Shown here in pieces: positions 50,581 to 62,990 of a stretch of DNA of 64,000 nucleotides. Below the pieces are notes generated by a model, which was given only the letters and a program-made list of their open reading frames with translations, was not told the origin of the DNA and did not search any database. The stretch is from Numida meleagris (lineage: Eukaryota > Chordata > Aves > Galliformes > Numididae): the NCBI RefSeq assembly GCF_002078875.1, contig NW_018364539.1, positions 1 to 64,000 on the forward strand, given 5' to 3'. Made by a program: the position numbers and the translations under genes. The first letter of the stretch is position 1. Every line of letters starts with the position of its first letter.

Positions 50581-53500
50581 GCATTCATTAGTGATGGGGA
50601 TAGGGGGAAGGGATGAGGAGTTCTGCTTTTCCCATTGTCACCCATTTTTTCTTGCATTCTCTCTATAGCAAGAAAAGTATCAAGAGCTTTAATCACTACA
50701 TATTAAAAAAAAAGTAGTACTTCTTTGTACTCCCAGACAGTAGATTAGTGCAGCCTGGCTGCCAAACATGATTAATAACTCTTCAAAAGCCTTTGTGCTG
50801 TAGGCACTATTTGCCAAAAATGGCAGAAATCAGAAGAGAGGAAGGTGTGCTGCCATGACAGTTATTTCAGATCCAAATGACTGGTGGTTTTCTTTTTTCT
50901 GTTTTGCTTTATTTTGGGTTTGAGTTTGTTTGGGTTTTTCCTTTGTTACTAGAGAAAAAAAAATACACAAAGAAAATTCGGTGACATCAACTCTCTTCCA
51001 CTTACCTCCTCCCCAGACCCTACCACCCTTTCTTCTTTAAAGTAATACTTGGCATCCCCAAGATTAATTTCATGGCTCTAAATTAAATACTTCCAAAAAT
51101 AGCAAGAGGAACTGCTAATCCTGCAAACTGGGGTTTGTTAGCTTGTTTTCCAGAAACCAGGAGCCCTGCTTGCATGAACCCCTTAATGCTCTGCACAGAG
51201 CACAGTCACAAGAGGATAAATTACTTTCTATATCAGCAAAGCCCAAATACACTGCTGTTCTGGTGCAAAGTCTTAGGCTCCAGTGTATGCGAAAAGCAAA
51301 TGAGTAACACAGGGCTGAAGGGGCCAAGGAAAACCTCAGCATGCGTGGCAAAAACTAGCCTACCAAACCTAAGGTCTGCTTGATGAATAGGCTGGCCACT
51401 GCAAGGCTAATCCATTCTTCAATAGAAGTGGTCTCAGAGCCACAGGTGTTCCCTCAGCAGCAGAACCAACTTCACTAGAAACATCTCCAAGAAGCACACC
51501 TTCATTCCCCACCACATCTAACCACTTATCTCTTCCAATCCCGGTAAGCACGAACCTAACACTGTCTGTCACCCCCAGCATGAGTTCATAAAGTCTAGTA
51601 TGGGAAAAAGGCAGGATGTGAGATGCAGTGATCCCATCCTTCAAGCTATCCAGCAACAAGGCAGCTACCACCGTGGCAAGAGTGAAGGGTAGTATTGAAG
51701 AAGGTACGGTGACATTCCTTGGGAAAAGTGCAGCTTCCCAACACCCCTAGCCAGCTGCAGCAGCCACTATCCACCACACAAGTATTTCACTCAGAATAAA
51801 GGAAGTCAAAAAGGAAAAAAAAAAAAAAGAAAAAAAAAGCTCTTCCAGGCTGTAATTTCTAAACTGTCGTGTTTCTGTCTGAAAGCACACACAACAGAAC
51901 TTCAGATAAGCCGGGATATTACTTGACAAGCATCAGATTCTTCGGAGTGGGGGCTTACGTTTTTGTCCAAAGTTTAAATAACTGTACCATTATTTTTTCA
52001 CTGCATTGTGAGACCATAGAGAGGATCTGTTCTGCCAATAGAGCATCCCCATTTATATTGTTAGAGAGTGGAAGGAGAGCAACACATTCCCCACAAGGAA
52101 GCAATGCTACAGAAGAGAAATCTGTCACCCAGCAGAATTGCCAGGAGCCCATCTCAGAAGTGTGGAGGAGCAAGTGTGAGTTACCAGGAAACTGCTTCTC
52201 AGTTCTGCTGTGGCCTTCATCAGAGGTCTACTCCAGTATCTACTCAGACAAACCAGCTTCTAGATGTCACCTAGATGTCATCATTAAAAAAAAAAAAGAA
52301 AATTTTAGAGAACAAGCTTGCACGCAAGCCAAGAAGAAGCGCTGCCTTCCTAATCTTGCAAAGAGCCTCAAATAATTGCTTAAGTAAATTTGACATCTCT
52401 AAGGGGGATGATAGCTGATGGTGATGTTTAAATACATGTTAAAATACATCTAGATCTTTCACTCCTGCTGATGAAACAGACAATAAACCCAATAACCAAT
52501 AAATTGTAGTGAGCTTAGGTTTTTTTTTTTTTAACAATATTTGTCAAATTTCAGGCACCTCTAAGTTGGACAAAAAAAATATCTATTGCTTATTTTCCAA
52601 GGAGTTTCCAATACGTACCTGAACAGAGTTGAAAGATTCTAACTTCTTCAGGATTCTGAAGTTTATTGAACTCACGGTGTTATCTTTGGTCATCTTCTAA
52701 CTGACAAGGAGAACAGAAATAAATGATCAGATGGACCGCACAGTAAGGTATGGAAGGGGCAACCACAAAGCTAAAATTAAGATATTAGCAAGCCTGCTTG
52801 TCAAAGAAGATATGGATTGATTCCAGACTCAAACCTTCAACACAGCTCTCTAATTACAGATTACTCTTCCCAGAGGCATGATGAAAACAATCTTGATAAA
52901 GTTACCCATTCATCAGTTACTGTCATTTTCCCATAATAATAACCCTGCTTCTTACATAGAAAGCAAGATTTCAAAATCTATCACTAATACAGAAATGAAC
53001 AGCTCCATAAACTCAAGGGATGTCTTCTGAGAAAGCAAGCTATTCATCACTCTTCTTTAGCCCTTTTTGTGCTTTAGAAGTAGAAGGGGGCTAAAAATTG
53101 AGACAAGACTACTCCCATGCTGTGTAAGTTAAGCACCTACTTTAAACAGCTACCAAAGAAGAAACAGAATTACTTGAACCCTCAAAAAATACTTGCTGAA
53201 TTCAGGATTTTAACACAGAGGAATGCCTGAAAGCATCCCCAGAAGATGCTGTATTTTCATGATTGATTCAATTCAGAAGAGAACCTTTCCATCTTTAAAG
53301 TGATCCAATGCAATACTGAACTTGCAATAGCTGCACATGTGCATACACGGCAGAGATTGAAAAGGAATGAGAAGGAGAAATCCAAGCTCTAGTTTTACTG
53401 TACAAGTACCACTTAACTAGTTCCAAACTCGTGTTTGGAGGTATGTATTTGAGAAGCATCAAAGTTTGCTTCCCGCAGGCCCAAATTTCGGTCTTCAGGA

Positions 53501-54616
53501 TCAGTCCCACACTCATTCAGGGAAACGAATACCTCTGTTGCACACCAATTCAGTCAAGTATGAGCAGAAGACTCCCACAGCAGTCTCCTCATCTTGTAAC
53601 TTGTTGACCAGAAACTTTGGACCATGGGAGCACACTACAGAGCCCCACGTTCCCACATGGCCAACTAGAGAGCGGAAAGGCCTACATCTGCTCCTCAAGG
53701 AACACTAGGCAGAGTCTTTTTAGTTGTCTGTTCTGAAGAACACTTTAAACAGCTGTGAGGGTTGCAATAGCATCTCCTGAAAGGCTTTACCAGAACACCT
53801 TGTAGTAGAGAGAAATTGCATAAAAGGAAGGACATGCATCAGAAAACTGGCTAAGGCTTTGATTTCTCAAATGCTTATGCAGGGACAGTCCCAGTGAAAT
53901 CAATTTGTAAAATTAAACACTTGCATAAATGCTTGCAGAATTCAGGCCTAAAAGAGAGCAAGTACTCACTTAGCCTAGGAGAAGCATAATTCAGCAAAGG
54001 GTATTCTACTTTTGGGTCAAAATATGTTTCAATCCAATTTTCAACTCCATATAAACATCCTTAGGAGATAGTATCCATTTTCTGCAGGAATATGTAAAAG
54101 TAACAAAATAGAATTGAAAATGATTAGTATATCCTTACGCCTTAAAAGTGATTGTTAGGGACATCCAAAAAGTTGAGAAAATATTAAACCGTAAGTTTTA
54201 TTAAACCCTGAGGGAAAGTCAGGAGAATAAGAGAGACCAGAAAAATAGTAGAGAGACAATGACAGATTCCTAGAAACAGGCACTAGAAATCCAGATGTAT
54301 TAGGCTAAAATAATTTCTCTACACTGGCAGATAAGGAGCTAGAGTAAGGATGCTTGGGGATTTCAAAGGTTTTCTGAAAACTGAAATGCTAGAAACTTTC
54401 CACTCAAAAAAAACAAAAGTCAAAAGAGAGAGCGTGTCTCTATAGCAGAGAAAAATCCCCAAGTGGTGATAATATAAGGTCCAGCAAGAGGGCTTCAGAA
54501 CCACAGAGTATTACTCAGCAAGCATAAACCAGCATAACTTTGACAAGCAAACAATACTACTTTAATGAGATAGAAACCAGAAAGCTGGGAGCAGGGACAG
54601 AGAAGCGTCCTAGGCA
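50581..54616. other. Gene desert segment
   Basis: No recognised gene. Contains A-rich runs near 51815-51838. The longest frame, 51869-52375 (+, 168 codons), has no domain, no signal peptide and no homology I recognise, and its reading crosses an A-run near 52285. Nothing else stands out. Confidence 0.45.
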
Positions 54617-54766
54617 TAAGGACCCGTCCCTGGAGGGGTTCAGGGCCTGATTGTATGGGGCCCTGAGAAACCTGATCTAATGGGTGGCAACCTCACCCAT
54701 GTCAGAGGGGTTGGAACTAGATGATCACTGAGATCTCTTCCACCTCAGGCTATTCTGTAACTCTGA
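54617..54766 (+). mobile_element. CR1 LINE 3' end
   Basis: CCCGTCCCTGGAGGGGTTCA, AACCTGATCTAATGGGTGGC, GGGGTTGGAACTAGATGATC and a decayed octamer (CTATTCTGTAACTC) form the last 150 bp of a CR1. Confidence 0.92.
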
Positions 54767-55236
54767 CACATACAGGTATGTTATGAAGGATAGTATTTAA
54801 ACCAGCATCAGATGCTCTTAACCCTATGAGAGGTGCTTTACACTGGAGAAAAGTCTCAGTAAGGAGTAACCTTACTCAGGTATGAACTCCACACAAAACA
54901 AAGTCATGAGCTGTTAAACATTAGCCACTATCAGGTGTGTTTTCTTCATGCAAGGAAACTGGTGAAGCAAAGAGGAGACTTTGTTCTTAGAGAAAAGTCT
55001 TACAGACTGTTTAAAACATAAAATACCAGCAAAGAACTCAGAGCAGCTGGGATGCAGTTACCTCCAGATAACTGCAGAAAACCACAAGCTGACAGGTTAT
55101 GGTCTCCCTACTGCAGCTATTTAGCAGGTTGTTTAACTGAGAGCATTATTTTGATAACCTCACCTGTTAATCCAAACCACAAACACTTTTCAAATCTAAA
55201 CAGTTTTACTAAAAAATAATAAATTAATTTTATAAT
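54767..55236. other. Spacer between two opposing CR1 copies
   Basis: AT-rich, no recognised feature. Confidence 0.4.
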
Positions 55237-56060
55237 CATAGAATCCTTAGAGTTGGAAGGGACCTTTAAAGGTCATCTAGTCCAACTCCCCTGCAGTGAA
55301 CAGGGATACCACATCTAGATCAGGTTGCTCGTGGCCTTATCCAGCCTTGCCTTGAAAGTCTCCATGCATGGGGCATCAATAACATCACTGAGTAACCTGT
55401 TCCAGTGCCTCGCTGTAACAGACTTATTCCTTATATCCAACCTACATCTACCCTCTTTAAGCTTGAAGCCATTTCCTTTCCCTTTTTCTACCACCACAGA
55501 CCCTGCTAAAGAGTCTGTCCCCTTCTTTCCTGTAGTTCCCCTTTAGATATTGAAAGGCTGCTATCAGGTCACTTGGGAGCCTTTTCTTCTCCAGGCTGAA
55601 AAGACCCAGCTCTCTCAGCCTGTCCCCAGAGGAGAGGTGTTCCATCCCTTGGATCATTTTTGTGGCCCTTTGCTGGATGCACTCCAACAGGTCCATGTCT
55701 TTCCTGTACTGAGGATTCCCCATCTGGATGCAGTACTCCAGGTGAGGCCTCACCAGCGCAGAGCAGAGGAGCAGGATCACCTCCCTTGACCTGCAGGCCA
55801 CACTTTTGATGCAGCCCAGGATGCAATGGGCTTCCTGGGCTGCGAGTGCACATTGCTGGCTCATGTTCAGCTTCCCACCCACCAGTACCCCCAGGTCTTT
55901 TCCAGTAGGGCTGCACTCAATCCTTTCATCCCCCAGCTTGTATTGGTAGTGAGGGTTGCCTCAACCCAGGTGCGAGATCTTGCATTTGGATTTGTTGAAC
56001 CTCATGAGGTTCACCTGGGCCCACTGCTCAAGGCTATCTAGGTCCCTCTGGATAGCAGAG
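55237..56060 (-). mobile_element. CR1 LINE, C-terminal ORF2 and 3' end
   Basis: The plus strand begins AATCATAGAATCCTTAGAGT, the reverse octamer tail. On the minus strand the reverse transcriptase thumb is readable near 55950-56040 ([13 protein letters not shown]). It is followed by [39 protein letters not shown] and KEGRCRLDIRNKS. Two or more frameshifts break it into frames 55457-55882 and 55315-55497. The 5' truncation lies at GGTCCCTCTGGATAGC. It is among the best-preserved CR1 copies here, along with the one at 808. Confidence 0.95.
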
Positions 56061-59000
56061 CACATTCTTCAGCACTTTCTGAATATTCTTAGGGGAATTC
56101 TTTAGGTACACACTGCATTTCTGGATAAGGAACTCTGTCTCTCCCAAAGAAAATAAACAATGGTCCTATTCTGCTTAAGCCTCATTCAGGTTGTGGACCA
56201 CCCTCACACATGCCCACCCTCATCCCACTTGAAATTTAGCCTGGACCACGGAAACAGAGTTTCCTTCACTCCAGCAGGAGCCTTTGATGCAAACAATTTC
56301 CTCATGGGCAAGAATTCTTCAAAAGCTCTTCCTCTATCTTCTAAGAGGTAGGAATAAGAGTCAGGGTAACCAGAACTGTGGACATGTCAACGTGAATTAA
56401 GTCACCATCAGTAACACTACTCATGTTTATCTTCTTGCACGTTTTTGCATTCCTTGAACTGAAGTGTACTTGTCCCCTAAAGAGCAGAGCTGCCGCTGCA
56501 GGAGGTCCATATATGAGACTAATAATGATAGTGGAGCATATTTTATCTCCAAGCAGAACGTTTTTAGGAATGAGAGAAAACTGGATCAAAACAAGATTAT
56601 TTCTTCCAAAATCCTGTTGTTACCAATGGCAAGTACCAGCTGGTTCACCAGATTATGCAACAGTGCTAAAAACACAGATTAAAGGATGACCAGCTACAGA
56701 AAGAAAACACACACACACACACAAAAACACCTCTCTGATACATAAACAATTTATTTTCTATTATAATTTTTCCCTATCCATTATAACTCTGGTGGTCTCT
56801 ACCAATGATGTAGCTATCCAGTGTGACTCAGAAAAAGATTTAAAAATTACCTTGTCTGCATCCAAGGATATGTGGAGTTTGATATATTAGGTGTGCTGTA
56901 TAGTATAGCCAGTGTTCTCAATAACTACAGTATTGTGTCTAGCATGATTTCTGTCTGGGTAATGAAAGCCTTGAAAACCAACAGCTACAGCAGCAGCACG
57001 AGATTGTTCTTCTAAATTACCAAAAATAAAAGGGTTTAGATTGTTATGGATTCCATAGAGTAGCTCACATTTAGAGAGCTCTGCTGGGCACATTAAAGTT
57101 CACAAATGACACAACCTGTGGCATTACAAGCATTAGTATCTATTGCTGCAAGAGAGGAAGCAACATTCGTATTTGACATAACATTGTTGACTATTATGAC
57201 CTCTAACAATTTCTACTGACATTAATGGGAGTTGGAGCTTTTCTTCCCTCCAGCGTTAGGATCCACACAGGTCTTGGCTTTATTTTATGGGGAAAATACT
57301 TTTATCAGCTATGCTGAGGCAACAGGGAGGGGAAATTAGAACAAGGTGTAGAGAGGTCCCCATTCGTGTTGATGTTAAGTATTCTAATACTGATCTCTAC
57401 AAACTGAACTTGAAAAGTCAGGCAGGTAGTGAGTTAAGCTGTGTAACTGTGCAAGAAAGTAGGGGATAGAAATCACTTTTCCCTTTCAGCTTGAAATATC
57501 TTTTCTAGCAAACAGGAGAGTCAGAAGTGGGCAGGCTTTGTAAAGATTTCCAGTCCACACTGAGACTAACAATGGCAGAAACCAGCTTTAAGCTTGACTC
57601 TGGTCATCAGACATCATTTTAGGGCTTTGTAACTTGGGTTCATGGCAAAGGCATGGTCAGGTCCCCCTTTTCTGCAGAGCTGGTACTGACATCAGTGAGG
57701 AAAAAAAGTAACACAAATACATTAATCTGACTTAAGGCAGGGTAAGCCCCATCTCATTGCAGTCCACTTTCCTCCCATGTATTGAAAGCTCTGTAGCACG
57801 TAAGCAAATGAAAAGCAACTACAAACTGCCAGCGAGGCCAAAGGCAGTAACTGTTCCCATGCTTTTATTTCTCTCTCCAGACAAAAAGTGTCAATCTGTA
57901 AGCCAAAGTAACACTCATTTCTTCCTTCTCCATACAGTCCTTCACATGTGCCATCATGTTCCTGACTGTTCTGGTAAAGCTTAATGAAGGAGGTAATCCA
58001 GAAAGTGACATAGATTCCTGTCAGCCTCACTACTTCTTGATTTCAAGTGTCATTTAGTAGCCATTAGGAGGGTGAATTTACAATACTCATCAGCACGGGT
58101 TCAGAATACATGGTTTATTTAGCATGCTTTCACTAAAGCGCTGAAAACATGCATACCACCAATAAAATATCATCGCAGCTTATGTTTTTTCTTTTGCCCG
58201 ATCACCTGTTTTTTAAAGAATATGGCTTGTCAGCACTGAAAGTACCACTCCAATACTGTTCTTTTATCTTTTTTTTTCCCACCAATATATATCTTTCTTT
58301 TCCAAGACCATAAATCATCTCCAGTAAGATTTTTAGGTGTCTGTAGGCATGCTTCAACAAAAATATGATTGGTCCAACTTGTATTACTCAGAGGTTAATA
58401 AGCAAAATTCCATCTCCATGGAATTCTCTTTGAAGACATAGTAACATCAAATTGATGTTAGTAACTGCTACTTAAATCCATTGGGAATTCTGTCACTTAA
58501 TATCAGCTGAGGAACTCCCTTCACCTGCAAACTTGACCTCAAAACCAAGCTGTTTTTTTTTCTTCTTTCATTCAGGTATCTTAATGTATACTTTAAATCT
58601 GTGCTCACCCCAAATGAGGCACTTTGTTTTTAACAGACCACAGCTCATACATGTTGCCTAACATCCGTTTTCAGCTGCTAGCACATAGCAGGAGCATGTT
58701 CAGAACATCCAATATATATCACAGTAGGCTCCCCTGGATAAACTGCATCCCTTCAAATATACATCTGCATTAGAACAATCCTCAATGCCTTTTCACCAGG
58801 TGGCACTGCATTACATTACGCTGTGTGTAAATATACGGCTCATATTCTTTTCTCATTTAGAAGATTCTGCGGGTCAGTTTCTCATCACTGGACAAACTCA
58901 GTTCTGTGAAGGCCCAAGAGCATCCACTATCAGGAGTCTGGCCCCTACCCTGACACCATGCTGTTACTCCAGGCCCTGCTACTGGATATGTGCGGTATTA

Positions 59001-59204
59001 ATACTCATATGCAAGAACAAAACTGGACAGATTTTTTCTGGTGTTAAGTAATAAACACATGTGAATGGTGGATCAGGTTGAAAACCTTTTTGAGATGTTA
59101 CATGTTGAACCATCAGAAGTGTTTTCCTTGTATGTGCTCCTCAATATGGTACTCAAAACAATATTTTCACTATAATCTGGAAAAAAAATAGGGGGTAAGT
59201 TTCA
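56061..59204. other. Gene desert segment with an AC microsatellite
   Basis: No gene recognised. An (AC)n run of about nine units lies at 56706-56723. Open frame 57722-58030 (-) has no domain. Confidence 0.45.
56706..56723. repeat. AC dinucleotide microsatellite
   Basis: ACACACACACACACACAC, uninterrupted. Confidence 0.9.
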
Positions 59205-60113
59205 GTAAGTGCCGAAGTCTAGGTAGACCACACCAACAGCCTTTCCCTCATCCACCGGGCAGATCACTAGATCATAGGAGATCAGGTTGGTCAAGCAGGA
59301 CCTGCCCTTCACAAACCCATGCTGGCTGGGCCTGATCCCCACATTGTCCCGCACATGCTGTATGATCTCCCTCAAGACAATCTGCTCCATAACCTTTCCT
59401 GGCACCGAGGTCAGGCTGACAGGCCTGTTGTTCCCCTGGATCCTCCTTATGACCCTTCTTGTAGATGGGAGTCACACTGGCAAGTCTCCAGTCTTCTGGG
59501 ACCTCTCCAGTTGACCAGGAACGCTGATAGATGATGGGAAGCAGCTTGGCTATCATCTCCACGAGTTCCCTCAGCACTCTCGGATGGATCTCATCTGGCC
59601 CCATGGATTTGTGGCAGTCCAGGTGGAATAGAATGTCTCTGACTATTTCCTCTTGAATCATGGGGGGTTTATTCTGCTCCTCATCCAAGGCTTCCACGTC
59701 AGAGAGTAGAGTACCCTGAGGACAACTGGTCTGACTTTTAAAGACAGACGTAAAGAAGGCATTGAGAACCTCAGCCTTTTCCTTATCCTCAGTGGTCACG
59801 TTCCCAGCTGCATCCAGTAAAGGATCTCCTTGGTCCTCCTCTTACTGCTAATATATTTGTACAAGCGTTTCTTGTTCCCTTTTACCCCAGCGGCCAAGTT
59901 GAGTTCCAGCTGAGCTTCTGCCTTTCTAATTTTCTCCCTGCACATTCTAACAACTTCTTTGTATTCTCTCTGAGTTGCCTGTCCCTTCTTCCACAGGAGG
60001 TAGATTCTCTTTTTCTCCTGTAGCCTCAGGAAAAGCTCCCTGTTCATCCACACCAGTCTTCTTCCACGCCAGCTCATCTTGTGGTTCTGAGCAAGCTTAG
60101 CATGAAGTAGCAT
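59205..60113 (-). mobile_element. CR1 LINE, internal ORF2 fragment lacking its 3' end
   Basis: The minus strand encodes the linker after the endonuclease (LQEKKRIYLLWKKGQATQRE, AQLELNLAAGVKGNKKR). The fingers and early palm of the reverse transcriptase follow (KAEVLNAFFTSVF, KSMGPDEIHPRVLRELVE, EVPEDWRLASVTPIYKKG). It then runs SQHGFVKGRSCLTNL to VYLDF, the first catalytic motif, where homology stops. Frameshifts lie near 59825 and near 59435. There is no endonuclease on one side and no FADD motif, C terminus or octamer tail on the other. Because CR1 insertion begins at the 3' end, absence of that end implies later deletion or rearrangement. Confidence 0.93.
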
Positions 60114-60764
60114 GAACTGCTGTTAGAACAGGACGTCCCTCATTCCGTATCTTACATTTCCCTGGCCTTCAATTCCCTGGTTTGATCACAATTCTTTTCG
60201 TCAGTTCTGGTGTGTGCTCTTGTTGTCTGATACAGTAATTTTGGTTATGTTGAAGAACAACAATTTTACTTCACAGAAACATGCAGAGAAATGTTGCATG
60301 ATCCAAATAAATGATACTTGCCTAAGAATTATGCAGTATCTTCAGAGAGAATATGAGGAACACACACTGCCAGCAGGTCTCTTTAAAATAATTGATCCTA
60401 CCTCAAAGATGTAGTAGTGAAGAACATGTCAAGTTAGGGATGACATTGCATCCAAATACACTTCTTTTTTGCAAGCCAATTTCTAAATGTTTTGCAGCAT
60501 TCTCTTTCCCCATGTTAAGAATATGGGAAAAGAATGAGAAAATTACAATAAAGAAGCATTTCTGCACATGTACATTCATAAAACTCAGGACTGTAACAAG
60601 TGAAATGTCTTAGATCTGTTCGTAAACATTACCACCATATCTAAAAACCTTGCTGCAGTTATGTGGACATTTCATAAGACAGTAGTAGTGGCATGTTTCC
60701 TTTTGAACAGATATATGAAATAAACAGTACAGTGATTAGGTAAATTCCATAATAACAGTGTTTT
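60114..60764. other. Non-coding spacer
   Basis: AT-rich, no recognised feature. Confidence 0.4.
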
Positions 60765-60925
60765 CATAGAACCATAGAATTGCTCAGGTTGGAAAAGACC
60801 TTCAAGATCATCAAGCCCAACCACAACCTAACCATACTACTCTAACAACCCACCACTAAATCACATCCCTGAGCACCACATCCGAACAGTTTTTAAACAC
60901 ATTCAGGGATGGTGACTCATCCCAC
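60765..60925 (-). mobile_element. CR1 LINE 3' fragment
   Basis: CATAGAACCATAGAATTGC, TCAGGTTGGAAAAGACCTTC, AAGATCATCAAGCCCAACC and ACATTCAGGGATGGTGACTC on the plus strand are a reversed CR1 tail. Homology weakens after the GGGATGGTGACTC word. Confidence 0.9.
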
Positions 60926-61288
60926 AAGCACTGGCATGTTACATACAGACTCCTTTCTAGTGACCCCGGTTTCATCCCCACACCCCTTTGTACCTAATCT
61001 AAAACTCTATCAATGAACCTTGCCAACTCCCATTTTAAAACCCCTTTCCATCAGTGGGATAATCTATTCCCATTAGCTGCCAGCAAGCCTGGTCTCATGT
61101 AAATCAAGGCAAGGTCAAAAAACCCAAACCCCTGCTGGGCACACCTGGCTCAGAGCCCCTGCTGCCTCCCAGCTCCCTCGCCCCTGCTCCAACCCGACCC
61201 CAGGGGCTGTGGCTCCTGGCCCTGCTCCCCCAGCCACGCGCAAGCTCCCACCCAGCCCCACTCACCTCCACTCTCTCACCTCTTCCAG
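60926..61288 (+). other. Upstream intron-like sequence of the ITPRIP-like pseudogene
   Basis: GC rises sharply from about 61100. A pyrimidine-rich tract (CTCCACTCTCTCACCTCTTC) ends in CAG at 61286-61288, four bases before the pseudogene ATG. This is a well-formed 3' splice site. Its retention indicates that the gene was copied with its intron. No upstream exon could be identified. Confidence 0.55.
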
Positions 61289-61291
61289 ATC

Positions 61292-62443
61292 ATGGCTTTG
61301 GTGTTTGTCTTCACCTTGTTGGCACAGAGAGTGCCATGTGTTGGTGATGAGCTGGATGCGGCCACACTTGACCACATGCAGCAGTGTGAGGTGTATCTGC
61401 AAGAGCAGATGACAAAGCTGCTGCAGGAGGTACAGCAGAATAGGATGTGACCCTTGCACTTCTCTGCACAGCTGTCCAGGACAATTTGGTCCTTAGCTGC
61501 ACTGCTGCTTTTCCTGCTCTTCCGGCTCGTCCTCCAGTGGTACAGGGAAAGGCAAGAGAAAAGGAGGCTCCAACGTATATGTGAGATGTGGAGAAACCTT
61601 GACAAGGAGAATGAGGTGCTGCTGCACGACGGAGACCTCAATGTCATTACATAAAGGAGCAGGTTTTACCTGCAGTTCTCCTTTTGGCCACTGAAGACCA
61701 GGCAAGCCACGTGCAAGATGCTGGAGGAGCTGATGGATGAACTTCTGAGCACCTGTCAGACAGTTCCCCACAGTTACTTCATGCCATGGCTGCAGCCAGC
61801 CATTGGGGTGGGCGTTGGCCTTGAAGGTAGCAGTCCTGTCTACCGCATGCTCGTGCCCCTGAAGGCACCCCTGGGACATGGCTTCCACTTGGAGCTGGGC
61901 CCCAAGGGGAAGAAAGAGGTGAGGAACTCGTGCCTCTGCGTAGAGCTGTAGTGCACGTGCACAAGGGAGCAGCTGGTGGGGGTCATGCTGTGCTTCCTCC
62001 ACCACCCTGAGGACCAGCTGAGGACAAAGCAGATGCCCAGCCTCCTACAAACCCTCTGCACAGATTCCTACCTGGATATAGCAAAAACTGCAACCTGGTT
62101 CCAGGAACTGGTGAGAGAAGCTTAGGTGGCTATGCCTCAATTGGCAATAACAGAGCTCGAGTTGCTGCTCTCCACCTGCTTCTGCAAGCTCAAGCTGACT
62201 GCCACCTCCAGCAGAGTCCTCTCGATTGAGCTCATGCTTGGGGTACAGCAAGAGGACCCAGACACGTTCATGACCTTTGAGTAGGCAGAGAACGTCGTCA
62301 TCAGTGACACAAGGAGGCCACAGAGATGCACTGCAGCAGAGACGTACTTCTTTGCAAAACAGCCAGGCATGCATGGCACAATAGCTTCCACCATGAACGT
62401 CTGCAGCTCCATGTCCCTGTTCTGGAAGGTGGCTACAAAATGA
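61292..62443 (+). pseudogene. ITPRIP-like (ITPRIPL1-type) pseudogene, copy A
   Basis: Relic of a member of the inositol-trisphosphate-receptor-interacting protein family, whose members are single-pass membrane proteins with a Mab21/cGAS-type fold. The single frame from the ATG at 61292 gives a hydrophobic signal-like start (MALVFVFTLLAQRV). GDELDAATLDHMQQ and a coiled-coil-like QMTKLLQEVQQ follow, then stop TGA 61448. A membrane segment (SLAALLLFLLFRLVLQW) and an RQEKRRLQRI stretch lead to stop TAA 61652. The core begins KMLEELMDELLSTC, then HSYFMPWLQPAIGVG and YRMLVPLKAPLGHGFHLEL, to stop TAG 61949. CTCTREQLVGVMLCFLHHPE, ATWFQELVREA, stop TAG 62123, CKLKLT, SIELMLGVQQEDPDTF and stop TAG 62282 come next. 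The last recognisable part ends at TGA 62441. No frameshift occurs in 1152 bases. A few residues between EG and VYR appear lost, as are the acidic region and the C-terminal part. The preceding splice site shows it is an unprocessed duplicate. The family is recognised from remembered motifs; the paralogue type is less certain. Confidence 0.85.
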
Positions 62444-62990
62444 CCGACACCCTGTTTGCCACCTGACACTGTCTTCTGCATGTGTTTCAGGTTTTAATCA
62501 TGGTTAAGAAACTGTTTAAAAAAAGGCACCCAAAGATCTCCAGTGGGGCAGGATGGCTTTGGGAGGCAAGGCGTGCGGGAGGCTCTGGGCAGCTATCAGT
62601 CACGATTGTCACCTCCAGCAGGTCTGGAACTCACTCGTGAACAAGTATGGAAGCAGACAGAAAGCTTTAAAAAAGTGTGCCCTGACCCTAGCAGCACCAC
62701 AGAGTTACAGCTTGCTGTGGTGTGCCTACACCAATCCAACACTATTCAACAAGATCCAGAATCTTCAAAGGAAAAAAATGCCTCTGGATCCAACCCAGCC
62801 CTGTGACATGCCCTGCAGCTGATCCTGAGCTGCACCAGCTCCTGCCGGCGCTCCAAGGGAACGCTGCTCCTCCAGCCTGGCCTTTGGGCCTACCTGCATC
62901 AGGGCACACAGCACTCTCATCAGCTGCCCACAGGCCAGTGGCTGGGGCCTACAGGGCCCGTGGGATCCCAGGTGGAGAAGCCATTCGTTT
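62444..62990. other. Spacer between ITPRIP-like copies, unexplained
   Basis: About 550 bp, GC moderate. It should correspond to the gene's C terminus or 3' end but I recognise no family motif. Overlapping plus-strand frames at 62543-62806 and 62553-62822 (89 codons) resemble nothing I know. It could be a diverged 3' UTR or an inserted repeat. Confidence 0.4.

Noticed and set aside
51869..52375. 168-codon plus-strand open frame
   Set aside because: No domain, signal, or family similarity; crosses an A-run; a frame this long can arise by chance when six frames of 64 kb are read.
57085..57115. Phrase resembling the CR1 reverse transcriptase FADDT region (AAGTTCACAAATGACAC)
   Set aside because: No similarity on either side; chance is likely.
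61292..62443. Intact ITPRIPL1-like gene or stop-codon readthrough gene
   Set aside because: Five internal stops of all three types, a lost segment and no C terminus; ordinary decay explains it without recoding.
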